Source: Hydrangea macrophylla (Eukaryota > Streptophyta > Magnoliopsida > Cornales > Hydrangeaceae). Taken from it: a DNA stretch of 64,000 nt. The stretch's first letter is position 1, and each line of letters opens with the position of its first letter. The stretch spans positions 8,744,001 through 8,808,000 of the forward strand of contig CM066994.1 in the NCBI GenBank assembly GCA_033977485.1, in the 5' to 3' direction. Of the stretch, positions 23,168-33,639 are shown piece after piece. Under the pieces are notes generated by a model. It made no database searches and was not told where the DNA came from. It saw only the letters and a program-made list of their open reading frames with translations. The translations under genes were made by a program, and so were the position numbers.

Positions 23168-23446
23168 TTTATGTTAGTTAAATGAGAGATACTCTGTCAG
23201 GAGGAAAAACTGAAAATTTGGGAGAGGAAGAGAGTACACAGATTTTCCTCCTGAAGTTAGCTATCTCAGCTATCACACTGAGCCTTTGCTCCTGAACTTT
23301 GGGGTTTGATGGAAAACACTAGGAATTATCTTTCTGGAAATGTTTTTAAGATATTAGTGAGACACCGGAAAACAAAAGGAAAAAAGATTTGGAATATATG
23401 CAAGAAAAATTATCGAACCTATTCGTAGCCATTGAAGTATTCTAAT

Positions 23447-23703
23447 GTTTTAAAAGGTGAAAGCGCTAGGCGAGGTGTTGCACCACCCTTGAGCCAAGGT
23501 GTAATAAAAAAAAAAAAAAAATCAAAATTACTAATAATAAACTGAAAACTAGGATTAACAGCTTAAATAAAAAGCAGAAATATATATTAGCATCATAAAC
23601 AGAAAAAAGCGAACACCTTAGATGATTCCCGCGTAAATTCCAGAGCCTTGAGGCTTTTGGCCTTGCCTTGCCTCAAGGCGCGCCTCGGAAAGCCTTTTAA
23701 AAC
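23447..23703. repeat. short inverted-repeat element, MITE-like
   Basis: Ends GTTTTAAAAGG and CCTTTTAAAAC are inverted copies, with GCG/CGC-rich subterminal words (GCGCTAGGCGAGG, AAGGCGCGCCTCGG). About 257 bp, no ORF. Confidence 0.5.
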
Positions 23704-24231
23704 ACTTAGTCACATCACATGTCCTATGGGTTAGAGCACATACAGAGGGGACCGCACACTTGCTAATACTTATTAATGTTTTTGTTGATAGGTAATTTTA
23801 CTGAATTGAAAAGGCACCAAATGGGCTGCACCATGTACACTTGAAGTATACCCTCTACACTTGAAGTATACGTCTTCAAGAACCACACACCAGCACCTAA
23901 CAAAAAGAGAAAAAGGAAAAACAGAAACTCACACACCCCTTATATGAAGCAACCGCAAAAGGGGGGGAAATATGTATTAATGTTACGAACAGTACCCAAC
24001 CAAATGGCTATAAAACATAATCGTTGTGCCCAGTTAAGGCCGTTAGATCGTTGGGACTAAAACCGTATTAATATCATCATCATTAACTTAGCTTTTGACA
24101 AATCCAACAAAACTAGAGCTATCAAGTTCATGTTTATTTACAATCTGCCTGGAAAGGTTTTCGTGGTATTCAATCAGATTACTGTGTGTTACAGTGAAAA
24201 TCAATTTCTCTTTAATTTATTTTTCTCACAG

Positions 24232-25010
24232 AAAGAACACTTTCGCTATCTAGGTTCAATGATCAGTAGAGATGGAGAAATTGGTGATGACGTGACCCAT
24301 AGAATTAAAGTAGGCTGGCTTAAGTGGAGGAGCGCTTCCGGAGTATTATGTGACCGGAGAATACCAGCAAAATTGAAAGGAAAATTTTATAGGACAACTA
24401 TTAGGCCATCTATGCTTTACGTGACAGAATGTTGGGCAACTAAGAAACAACACATTAGCAAAGTGAGCGTAGCTGAGATGAGGATGCTAAGATGGATGTG
24501 TGGTAAGACTAGGAAAGATAGAATTAGAAATGAGTACATTCGAGAGACTGTAGGAGTGGCACATATTGAGGATAAGTTGAGGGAGAATAGACTTAGATGG
24601 TTCGGTCACGTGCAACGAAGACCTGTAGATGCACATGTGCGAAAGAGTGATAAGATCGTAGTGCCTGGAATGGTTAGAGGGAGAGGCTGGCCTAGGCTGA
24701 CCTGGGAGTATGTAGTGCAACAAGATATGAATATATATAATTTAAATGAGCATATAGCTCTTGATCGTGCAGAATGGAGGAAAAGGATTCATACAGCCGA
24801 CCAATTGATTGGGACACAAGGCTTGGTTTGGTTTGGTTTGGTAAAGAACAGACTATAACTTCTGAAGGAGGATCCGTGCACCATAGCTGTGCAGGTGTCA
24901 ATACAGTACTTGAAAGGAAATGCATAGGTCATGGCAATATTACTTACAGCCCTGACGAAATTATTCATGGTGCTGCTACTAATGCTCCACTTTTTGCTAT
25001 TTGCACGTGA
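24232..25010 (+). pseudogene. terminal exon of an unidentified gene, split by a LINE
   Basis: TTTTCTCACAG at 24221-24231 is a good splice acceptor. The exon would start AAAGAACA at 24232 and resume after the LINE at 24851, continuing in frame to a TGA at 25008-25010. The exon without the LINE encodes about 55 residues, including CIGHGNITYSPDEIIHGAAT. I do not recognise the protein and could not find the upstream exons; 20.6-22.5 kb is NLR-like and probably unrelated. The reading is based on the splice site, the open frame and the clean duplication. Confidence 0.4.
24240..24842 (+). mobile_element. 5'-truncated LINE (RTE-like), 603 bp
   Basis: It encodes the C-terminal part of a non-LTR retrotransposon polyprotein, RYLGSMISRDGEI ... 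MLRWMCGKTRKDRIRNEYIRE ... LRWFGHVQRRP, common in plant genomes. The 3' end is a short TTTGG repeat rather than poly(A), which suits the RTE clade. An 8-bp target duplication AAAGAACA flanks it (24232-24239 and 24843-24850). Endonuclease and the RT catalytic core are missing, so it is dead. Confidence 0.85.
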
Positions 25011-25302
25011 CCGCTAATTAGTTTTTTGGTGCGTAGTTGATAACAATAAACATGGCTGTGCTTCCTCACTCAAATATTATGTTTACCTTGTAGAGGATCT
25101 TATGGTGAAGGCACATGCATCTTTCCATTTGGTGTTCTGAAATAACTCTCTCTTTGAACTGCTTTAGTTGCTACTCTAAATGACACTTTGGTTCTTTGCC
25201 CAAGATTGTCAGATTAATGAATAGGAAATAGAGAGAAATATTCATTGGTGCGTGCACTTTTTTGATCATCCTATGGACTGTACACTGAGTTAGTGTTAGA
25301 TT
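25011..25302. other. gene-free stretch
   Basis: No gene or repeat seen; possibly the 3' UTR of the split exon upstream. Confidence 0.4.
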
Positions 25303-25592
25303 TAGGCTTAGTTTGGTCCCCATGTGGCTTTTTAAAAGTGGCTTATGAAATTTATTATTGAGTTGTTTGATAATTTTGTACAAGTGACACATTACTCTTA
25401 AAAAAAAAACATCATGAAATAAAAAAGCAACATTGAGCTTTTAAAAGCACCATTCTAGAGCTTTTAAAAGCCCCCCAAAAAAAGCCCTAAGTTCAATTTT
25501 TGCAAAGCTCATAAACTAGTTACCGAATGAATTAACATGGATTTGTGCTTTAAAAAAGGAGAAGCAACAAAATGGGGGCCAAACTAAGCCTT
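25303..25592. mobile_element. MITE, about 290 bp
   Basis: Terminal inverted repeats: TTAGGCTTAGTTTGGTCCCC at the left and its complement GGGGCCAAACTAAGCCTTA at the right. The interior also has palindromic halves (AGCTTTTAAAAGC words). Confidence 0.7.
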
Positions 25593-26392
25593 AGTTGTGA
25601 CAGCTGAGGATGCTGTATTGTTTTTGTTTTGTACTGACTGAAAAAGAAAAAACTCTGATGTTTGTACTTTTTAACTATAATGATTTAATTGAACTTAAAA
25701 GAGGAGGGTTCACAGAAAATTACTCCTACAAGTTTGATGGTTACTCGTGCCAACAAAGCTGACAAAGACCTCTTCATTAATCCCCCGAAACTGGGTGCAT
25801 CAAGGTATGCAGATTATAATAACAGCCCATGTTGATAGTTAGATTCATCTATTTCATTTGGTGGTCATTCTTGTTGCTTACATCAATGTTGGTTTCTTTC
25901 CACAAACGCAAGTTCGAGTCTGAAAGCAACTACTTTATGCCAACATGATGTTGACACATAAATATGTATCTAGTCTATACCCATATTTTATGTGGCTCCG
26001 TTTGGCAACAACTTTTGGAGTTCATAGGTGATATAGAACTACAAAAGCTAAAATGCAACAATTTGGAAAGTAAGATTCTATGAGTGAATCGCCCAAAATG
26101 AGTCAATTACAGAAATTTGCGATTGGCCAAAAGCTGCCCACACAATTTTTTGCGACTGAATTGCATAAGCAGAAACTGTGTTAAACAGCCCCTATGTTGG
26201 TTTTTGTATTTCCTTTGTCCTTCATGCTACATTAAGTTGAATTAGAGATTTGAATTTTCTTTTCCTGCAACTATTTCACAATCTGAATTGGTGAAATGAA
26301 GCTCTTTACAGGAGCATGTGAATGTGATAAAGAAAACCATTACCATTAGTTAAAATTTTTGCTGAAGCCTGAAGGACTGAATATAAAGATGT
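25593..26392. other. gene-free stretch
   Basis: AT-rich intergenic sequence. No ORF with recognisable similarity. Confidence 0.5.
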
Positions 26393-26408
26393 AAGTTTAA
26401 GCTTTGTT

Positions 26409-27718
26409 TTGCTGTGGAACGCTGGTTTCTGGAATTTCTTTGGACAGCGTGTATTTAACTTGCAAGGGTCTGGGATCGGTGGTTGATCTTGAAATGATGG
26501 TGATGGTAAATTGATTGAAATCTTCAAGGCCTATGATATTTGGCCCTCTTTGAGCTTCTTTTCTAGTTCAAGACCACAAAATGCTGAGAATAAGAATGTA
26601 GTCTTCGAACCAAAGGTTGTCTAAGAGATGATCATTGTTAAGGAAGTGAAGCGAGTAGATCATATCCCTGCACCATTACAGCGCAAGGTATTATGGCGAG
26701 CTGGTTAAGTGAGAAAATTGTGGTTTATAGCTGTGGCATCGTTATATTATAACTGATCACGGGCCTACCCGTACTCATAAAAGCCGAGGACAGTGCTCAC
26801 ATAGTCCAGTGGGTTATGCCGAAGATCGAAATAGGGGACCTCAGGATCATCATTGATCCTAGGTTACTAGTTTTCCCACAACTTGTTTTGCTGTTATAAG
26901 TGCTGTCATTTGTTCTCTTTTCTGCTGCAACAAGGCTGATTTATGGGCTGGGACAAGGATGGTTTTGTCAACTGGTTGGGTTAATGTTGCTGTCGGTGTT
27001 TTAGGTCATAAGTGTTCAAAGTGCTCTGGGTTTAAAGGGTTCCTTGGTTTTATTGGAGTGGTTGGCTGTTATAGGGGCTGTATGATTGATCTATTAAGGG
27101 TGTTTTAATGCTGCAGTGTTTTGGGTTGCTTGATTTGGGGTTTTTTTTTTCTGCAGATTGGTCTGTGGTGTTGTATGGGGGTAGGGGTGTAAACGAGATG
27201 AGCCGCTCAACAAGGGCTCGAAACTCGGCTCGATAAAGGCTAGACTCGGCTCACTCATTTGAGCTCGTGAACCCGATCGATTAAGGCTCGTGAGCAGGCT
27301 CGTGAAAAAGCTCGTTTATAGATTTGATAAAGAGCTTGTATAGTGACTTTTATAAATATATTTATTATAAAACTATATAATTTTAGAGAAAATAAGGCAC
27401 ATTTCATAAATAGGCTTGATAAATGATTTTTTTATTATTAAACTATATAGTTTAAAAGAGCGCGCAAAAAAGCTCGTTAAAAAGCTCGCGAACACTTGAA
27501 AGCTCGGCTCGTTTGAGCTCGTGAGCAAGCTCGCGAGCCGGCTCGGCTCGCCTCGTATACACCCCTAATGGGGGGTTAGTTTTATATAGTTTGTGGGGGG
27601 GGGGGGGGGGGGGGTGGGAGCAGCGAGGGGATTCTACAAGGATCTGTTTGGGAGCCTTGGTTGTATCTTTCTTGGCTTTTTGGCTTTTAATAAAACATGT
27701 TTGCTGTTAAAAAAAAAG
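26409..27718 (+). mobile_element. 5'-truncated L1-type LINE, 3' end with poly(A)
   Basis: A perfect 16-bp duplication AAGTTTAAGCTTTGTT flanks the region at 26393-26408 and 27719-27734. The right end is TTTTAATAAAACATG then an A tract, the usual plant L1 terminus. No ORF remains; what is left is 3' UTR and adjacent sequence, with a MITE inserted at 27182-27569 and a G run (about 20 bases) at 27595-27614. Confidence 0.8.
27182..27569. mobile_element. MITE nested in the L1 fragment
   Basis: The ends TAGGGGTGTAAACGAG and CTCGTATACACCCCTAA are inverted copies; the interior is dense in GAGCTCG/CGAGCCG words. A partial copy of the same family lies at 54815-54902. Confidence 0.7.
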
Positions 27719-27734
27719 AAGTTTAAGCTTTGTT

Positions 27735-28455
27735 AGGCACTTCATTTCTCAGTAGAAATTAAACTCATATTATAACCAAACATGTTGTTACTAAATTAGC
27801 TCATTTTACAGGTAGCACAACTTTACTATATATGACTTACATTCTGATAAAAGAAGAAAGCGAACCAATGTACTTAAGTGATAAAGAGGAGCTGAATTTA
27901 GACCGAGTCGCAGCCGTTATATCACAATTAGCACTCAGTCTCTCACTGATCAGATCCCAGATATGGAACTCCGCAGTTTTGCTTCCATCTGCTGCCCTTA
28001 TCATTTGCGGACGTAGTGCAAGTTTCATTGCAAGTAAGTTTTCTTTCTCTATCTCTGTATTGTCTCTCTTTAAATTCTTAAATTATCCTAATCCGGGAAA
28101 ACTTGGCTCATAATTGTTTTTGTTACCAGTAGCAGTATTTTGTCTTTAAATCTCTCTGTGTCTTTTCTCTTACTGTAATTGTGAATTTGTCATTAGCTGT
28201 TGCTGTTACATTGTAAAGTATTCTCTTCTAAAATTTTACTCGATATTGCAGTATTTGATTGAAATTGTGAAGTTACCACTAGCGTTGTCCCCCCGTATAG
28301 TTGTTATTGTTTTACATTGGAGCTTTTGTAACTTGTTGCTTCTTTTGTAAGGGGCTTTCTTCCTTGATCTGTGGTTTGTTAGGTCGGTTCGATGTTGCTG
28401 TAAATTGCCGCTCTTGTTTAATTTGCTTTTACTGAAATTTGTGGAATGGGTCTTT
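27735..28455. other. no confident gene
   Basis: Two overlapping short frames (27832-28113 plus, 28028-27837 minus) have no recognisable similarity. The rest is T-rich and intron-like. Confidence 0.4.
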
Positions 28456-28745
28456 TGGGCTTTGTTTGGTTTGCGGATTTACTGAAGGAAAAGAAAAGGG
28501 GAAGGAAAACTACTTCCCTTGTGTTTTCTTCCATGTAAAAATATTATTAAAAGTTAAAAAATTTCAAAATATTATTGTATTTAAGAAGAAAGGGAGGAAA
28601 TGACTCACAAAATTACAAAATCTAATTTATTTCGCACTATAGTTCTTTTTCCTTCCTATTTTCCCAAGTAACCAAAGGAAATTTTTTGCCTTGGTGTTTT
28701 CCTTTCTTTCACTTCACTAAATCCATGAACCAAACAAAGCCTTAA
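28456..28745. mobile_element. MITE, about 290 bp
   Basis: Inverted ends: GGGCTTTGTTTGGTTTGCGG at the left, CCATGAACCAAACAAAGCC at the right. Non-coding. Confidence 0.65.
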
Positions 28746-29031
28746 GGTACAACTACAACTGCCCTTTGAGCTATTGATGTTTAAATCCGACCCCTTTCCC
28801 TGTCGGTGATACTTATTGTTTCTGTCAGTTACAAGATTTGGATGGTACAGTGATGGAACGGAATGTAGAATGGCATTTGCATGTTATGTGCTTCATTCAG
28901 ATCTGTATTCCTGAAAGAAAATCCTGAAGTAGTTAACATTCTCCCCCACTAAACAGTTGTTGAAGATGTCACAATTAATATCAATTATTTCAGATGCTAC
29001 TGATATTATAAAATCAGAGAAATAAGTATAT

Positions 29032-29035
<4 letters not shown>

Positions 29036-29099
<64 letters not shown>
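29036..29099 (+). repeat. (AG)n microsatellite
   Basis: About 32 AG units without interruption, downstream of the last recognisable P450 codons. Confidence 0.95.
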
Positions 29100-29101
<2 letters not shown>

Positions 29102-29224
29102 ATTTTTGGCATTTGGAAACTGGCATCGTAGCTCTGCCATGCCAAACCTTTCTTTTTGCTGATTTTGTCATACATGTAAACTCTCTGGCCCACAAGCCTT
29201 TCACAAGACTAAGTTGTCTCGTGG

Positions 29225-29660
29225 TGGGTGGCTTCAAGGTGCTCTCTGATTTCTTCATGTCAACACTTATCAAGGTGCTCTCTGATTTCTTCATCTGTCT
29301 TCCCGACGTACTTCTTCAACACTTCGGGCTTCAAGAATGACACAAGCGTCCCCCTCACTCTTTTGTGATCTTCACCAATCAACTCAGATATGTCTCTCTC
29401 CCAGTATCCTCCTCACCGCTGTTGGTCGCTGATTGGAAAGAATGTTCCCATCGCACGTGTATATGAACTTGTTGGCTGCCTGTCCCTGGAGAAAAACTGT
29501 TGGGGTCCCAAAGAGGCTGAGTTTCGTTATGGGACCATAATTTCGTATTCTTTCTTGTAGCAAATCTTCAACCTTGTCGGCTCGTATGGCTCGCAAAAGG
29601 CTGAGGCTGTGGCCTAGTATTGGTATACCCAGAGAACCAGGTGGGACTCTTTTTGAAGAC
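29225..29660 (-). pseudogene. cytochrome P450 (CYP85 clan, CYP716/CYP728-like), body fragment
   Basis: On the minus strand, directly next to the Tat element, this continues a P450 N-terminal region: the proline-rich hinge VPPGSLGIPILGHSL, then a DLLQERIRNYGPITKLSLFG segment and GQAANKFIYTCDGNILSNQ, typical of CYP716/CYP728-type enzymes, which oxidise triterpenoids or related lipids at the ER. The frame breaks at ERHI (stop at 29384-29386); the following frame carries the expected EDHKRVRGTLVSFLKPEVLK. A 36-bp segment (GAAGAAATCAGAGAGCACCT core) is then tandemly duplicated with a stop between copies. The I-helix, ExxR and heme-Cys regions are absent. The first 26-27 residues are at 49029-49107, beyond the retrotransposon. 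Confidence 0.85.
29656..29660. other. target site duplication, left copy (AAGAC)
   Basis: AAGAC before the left LTR matches AAGAC at 49029-49033 after the right LTR: a 5-bp duplication as expected for Ty3/gypsy integrase. Confidence 0.95.
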
Positions 29661-31202
29661 TGTGTGAGGTTCTTTTGTGATGTATGTGAAAGATACAGAG
29701 AGATATAACACGCAAGCCTGGATTAGTACACGTGGAACAAATATGTGAGATATAAGCAAGAGTGTATAAAATATAATAATAATGGCAATAGGGATAATAG
29801 GATTCGGAGAGACTTCGGGTCCGGATGAGAACCGAAGTAGTCCCAAGTGAGAGAGAGAGAAAGCAGTGTGTATCCCGAGGCGATGGGTAGGTATTGGAGT
29901 GTTCGGAGTGGAACGAAGGACGAGTTGAGACGACGGGTGCAATAGGGCTAAAAGGGGGGTTTGGTGATATGAATGGTGCTATGAGGCGAAGGATAGAATG
30001 AGACGAAGGTACTGGTGGGGGCGAAAGGTCAAAGTGGGCTGGAGACTACGGGAATGTTTTGGCAATGGCTGGGAGTAAGAATGACTGCTAATCCTTTGCT
30101 CTAGTACCGGATTAGATCAAGTTGGGTTGTTGGGTGTAGTAAATGAGGGTGCTTATTTATAGTTGAAGCCGGTGGTGTATTTGCAAATCTTTGACATGAT
30201 AGAGCAAGGCCGAGTTGGCATCCTCTTACTGGGTTGTTTTGCTTAAGGTAGGTGAGTGGCTTAAATGCTGCTGTTTAGGGTGGTTGAGGGCATTAAATGG
30301 GATGTAGACGGAGCATGTACCGAGCTGGTGGAGACAAAATGGGAGAGAAATGCTTGTCGTTTGGTTATGAACTAATATCATTGGTTGGTCAAGGGAGGAG
30401 GAGGTGCTACTGGTGCAGAGGTTTCAGCGAGTGGAGGTACCGAGGCTTTTGCTATTGGCTCCGAGAGGTTAAGCGAGGGCAAGTGTCGAGGCATGCAGAC
30501 GGCTTCAGCGAGGGAGGGAACCGAGGTGTTTTCTATTGGTGCAGCTGGTTAAGCAATTTTGACATGACTAAGCATAGGCGGTCAAAGGTTCCGACGAGAT
30601 TTGCAGTAATGAGCTTTGCTTATTGGCTGTGGGTGGATCGGGGTGAGGCACGTGTGAAAGTCACGTGTCTCTCTCTCTCTTTGGGCCCAACCCTAACCTT
30701 ACCCGTGGGGCGCAGGTTAGGGAGATGCCTTCGGTTCTAGCCACCTTACCATGAGTTTCCGAGATCCCAATAGACTTGCCCACCCTTAGGTACTGCTTCC
30801 AAACCAAGGGTAGGTGTCCGAGTGTAAGTGTGTGCATATTTGGAATGTTCTTCCTTTGTGGGCTGCTTTAGGCTTTCTGGAGAGTGAAGTTTCGGAGTGG
30901 AGTTGAAGTGGGCCACTTTACGCCTTTGGAGAATAAGGCTTTCGGAATGGAGTTGACCCTGGTGAAGGCTTTGGAGTAGGCTCATCCGGAATGGGCCCTC
31001 GGGGTGGGCTTTATTAAAGTGGGTCTTGGGGGAGCTTCGTAGTTACCTGCATTTGTAGTGTGTTTTGTGGGTGGGCCCGTTTGGAGTGGGCTAGCGGTTT
31101 TGGAGTCGTTACACGTAGAGTCTACAATAGTGATGTTGTTACACGTGGAGTCGTTGGTGATGTGTGTAGTCAAAGTATATGAGTTGTCGACTATTACCTA
31201 CA
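29661..31202 (-). repeat. 3' LTR, 1542 bp
   Basis: On the minus strand it starts TGTAGGTAATAG and ends CCTCACACA. A TATAAATA box lies at about 30154-30161. ORF-like stretches inside (for example 30297-30740) recur unchanged in the other LTR and are not genes. Confidence 0.97.
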
Positions 31203-31215
31203 TTAGCCCCCCTGT
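31203..31215 (-). other. polypurine tract
   Basis: The minus strand reads ACAGGGGGGCTAA immediately before the 3' LTR. It has the same G6 core as the tract at 10302. Confidence 0.85.
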
Positions 31216-32366
31216 CCGTATTCTAGGCGTGGAGCGGCTAGGATGCGGGCATAGTCCTTGCGTATCTTTCCCGGTTTATTTTGCTGGTAATGAATGGGCC
31301 TTCTAGCCTTTTGCGGGTCATGTTTTGTTGACAGTTGGATAGATGTCTCAACTTTGTGCAGGTAGTACTGTCCTTCTGGTGAGGTTTTTGATGTCGAATC
31401 TGGTTAATAGATTGGTCTGGTAAGTATTAGTGTTGCCTGCTGTGCATGTTCGTTGTGCAGTTTTGGGGTGGTAGCTATATAAAAGGGGAGGGTTGTGGAG
31501 ATTACATGCAACCAATCCTCAACGCAGACTTGCATTCTTGCTCCTTTATAGTGTAAGACATGAGTTCCTTGTCTGGATTATTACCATGTGAGGCAGGAGT
31601 GTTTTGGCGATGGTGCGGGGTCAAAATTTCTTGGGACCTCCGCTATGTATCAGACTTGTGCGTGGAGTGGCGTTACAAGTTTTGCATAATATATTTCTAG
31701 GGATCTTTTCTATCAGTGCAAAGATGGGGAGAGATCTTTTCTAGCAGTGCACATGCTTTATTAGGCGGTGCGTGTTCTATCTGGGTGCTATGTCGTCGTG
31801 GTGCTTGTGATGAGTAACTGCTGTTTAGATCTTTCTCCGTGTTTTGGGGTGAGGATCACGATATTTGGGGCGAGCTGGTGATAACTGATGTTTCTGCTCT
31901 ATTGCGCTGTGAGTTCTTCTTTCACGAAAGTACTGGGCTACTGTGGCCTGGTGTTTTTGTGCTTAGGAGATCCGGGCTGGATGCGAAATGGTTGTACAAG
32001 TTCTCCCTGAGATATCCTGATTTGAACAGTCATTGGCCCGTGACGTGGTGATCCAGGCTTTGTTCCTCATCCCGAATCTGATTCCAATAAATCATGTGTG
32101 TGTCCTTGTAATGTATGTATTGGGTCTGTAAGAGACACGCATGTTTATCGTTGTCATGTATTGGTGTATGTATTGGGTCTGTAATGTTTCATAATAAAAA
32201 TTGTATTTTGTGCTAGTCCTCTTGTACTTGTGATTGGTGATTTTGACTCTTTGCCTTATTCTCTGAAAAACTATTAGGAGTGGTAGTCGGAGTCTATATT
32301 CATGGAGTCCCTGTTGTGGTGTGATGGAGTGTGCCTCTCAGAGGGGTGGGAGAGGGGTATCCTATG
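31216..32366 (+). other. possible upstream unit of the antisense cassette; only small ORFs
   Basis: A TATA box CTATATAAAAGG at 31475-31486 (+) precedes an ATG at 31560 with a 46-codon frame. A second small frame, 31839-32051 (70 aa), follows. Both contain Trp/Tyr-rich WxYKF-like words but match nothing I know. AATAAA words at 32068 and 32191 could end a transcript. A fifth, short or decayed gene is possible. Confidence 0.35.
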
Positions 32367-32580
32367 GAGAGATGGAGATGGGGAGTGTGCCCCTTGTGGG
32401 GAGTGTGCCCCTTGGAGGAAAAAAAAGAGATGGAGATGGGGAGTGTGCCCCTTGTGGGGAGTGTGCCCCTTGGAGGAAAAATTTCCTATCTGGAGAGGGT
32501 ACTGTATCTGGGGAGGAGATGTTGGGGAATGTGCCCCTAGGATATTTGGAGAGGCGATGTTGGGGAGTGTGCCCCTGGGT
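32367..32580 (+). repeat. 58-bp minisatellite, about two clean units plus diverged copies
   Basis: Two nearly identical units starting GAGATGGAGATGGGGAGTGT, each holding two GGGGAGTGTGCCCCTT words, followed by looser copies of the GTGTGCCCCT word to 32580. Confidence 0.85.
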
Positions 32581-32650
32581 GAGGTGTGTCTTCCTGTACT
32601 TTGATTGACGTGTTTGTATGTATACGTGTACTCTGCATCCGTTCTAGTGG

Positions 32651-32663
32651 TCTATATATATAA
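32651..32663 (+). promoter_or_regulatory. TATA box of cassette gene A
   Basis: TCTATATATATAA, 42 bases before the ATG at 32705, is well placed for a plant core promoter with a short leader. Confidence 0.6.
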
Positions 32664-32704
32664 GTGTAGTAACCCCTTTATGATCCTTTGTAGCGGATAT
32701 ACAT

Positions 32705-33361
32705 ATGGCTGACTCCACTTCGTCCCATGTTGTAAGAGGACGTCGTCCTCTTCCCGACTTATTTGGTAATTCAGAAGATGGTTGGAGGGGTGTCAAGGTG
32801 CATCACTGGTATGCTGAGTGTTTAGAGCGTGTTTATAATCATAGGCCTGATACTTTTGTTGATTTTGCTGATCGCGCTCCGGAGCAGCAATCTACCCTGC
32901 TGAATCATTTGGGGTATGTTTTGGATTACCTGTCCATGGTTACTTTGTCCACTAGTGATGAAGATGTGTATTGTGTTTGTTTCCCAAGAGTTCACATCAT
33001 GATGGAAGCTGAGCTGCCAGTACAATGGTTGCTTCATCATTTGGAAGACATGCAGCAAAAATATTTTGTTTTTAAGATTGTGCTTCATAGGAAGAGTCTC
33101 GCTGTTCGTCGCAAGGAGATTTTGCGGGAGATGGAGAAATGTAAGGATGCTCTGTCGTGGCTGGGAAGACTTTTGAGGCCAGATAGTAACCAAATAGCTC
33201 TTTTTGAGGGTCATGAGAAAGACCTGATGGGGTTGGAGAGTGAGCTGGCGGTGATTCAACGAGAACTTGCGGAGGTTGTTGCCAAAGAGCTTCCTCTTCG
33301 TCCGTTTGTAAACGAGAACGGCCTTCATGAAGATTACGAGCTGGACACCGGGCTCTTTTGA
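32705..33361 (+). CDS. cassette gene A: helical protein of unknown function, 218 aa
   Basis: Not recognised as a named family. Predicted soluble and mostly helical, with no signal peptide or membrane segment. It shares with genes B and C the N-terminal pattern LP-[DE]-x-F, then DGWRG (residues 25-29), then VY-x(3)-P-[DEQ]-TF (43-51), and a later V-x-WL-x(2)-HLE-x-M (about 106-116), followed by a coiled coil. It ends in YELDTGLF, nearly the same as gene B. The motif order resembles the helical C-terminal region of plant MATH/RTM3-like and PEARLI-4-like proteins (my inference, to be tested by profile search). It is transcribed opposite to gag-pol, has its own TATA box, and lies nearest the 3' LTR. 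Confidence 0.7.
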   Translation: MADSTSSHVVRGRRPLPDLFGNSEDGWRGVKVHHWYAECLERVYNHRPDTFVDFADRAPEQQSTLLNHLGYVLDYLSMVTLSTSDEDVYCVCFPRVHIMMEAELPVQWLLHHLEDMQQKYFVFKIVLHRKSLAVRRKEILREMEKCKDALSWLGRLLRPDSNQIALFEGHEKDLMGLESELAVIQRELAEVVAKELPLRPFVNENGLHEDYELDTGLF

Positions 33362-33537
33362 TCGGAGTCTCCAACGCTGTCCCCCTTGATAAATGTAAAC
33401 ATATATAGAATATATTTTTGTTTGTTTGCATAGTGGGTAGCAGATCCTGTGTGGTGTAGTATCCTGTATTTTGTCGCCATGTGGTTAATGTGATATGGCA
33501 CGTGTTGCGTTTTGTCTTGATGTTCCTTTATTGTCTG

Positions 33538-33549
33538 TCTATATATTGT
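33538..33549 (+). promoter_or_regulatory. TATA-like motif of cassette gene B
   Basis: TCTATATATTGT about 90 bases before the ATG at 33640. A TTTCATTGCAG at 33606-33616 could also be a splice acceptor in the leader. Confidence 0.45.
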
Positions 33550-33639
33550 GGGTTTGGGTGCATCTTGAGTTCCTCATATGTATTGCCTTTGTGTGCTTGA
33601 TTTTGTTTCATTGCAGTGTGGTTGGTTTTGTTTGTGGAG

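Noticed and set aside
27837..28113. overlapping ORFs on both strands, 63 and 93 codons
   Set aside because: Neither has a known domain or splice context that favours one strand.
29568..29942. 124-codon ORF at the left LTR border and its partner at 47358-47768
   Set aside because: LTR sequence running into different flanks on the two sides; the partner overlaps the true gag start in another frame.
30297..30740. 147-codon ORF repeated unchanged at 48123-48566
   Set aside because: It lies in both LTRs; identity reflects LTR youth. No domain, and it is antisense to the LTR transcript.
33072..33431. antisense ORFs under genes A and PMD (also 32822-33328, 39129-39851)
   Set aside because: Shadow frames; the plus-strand frames have the conserved paralogous motifs.
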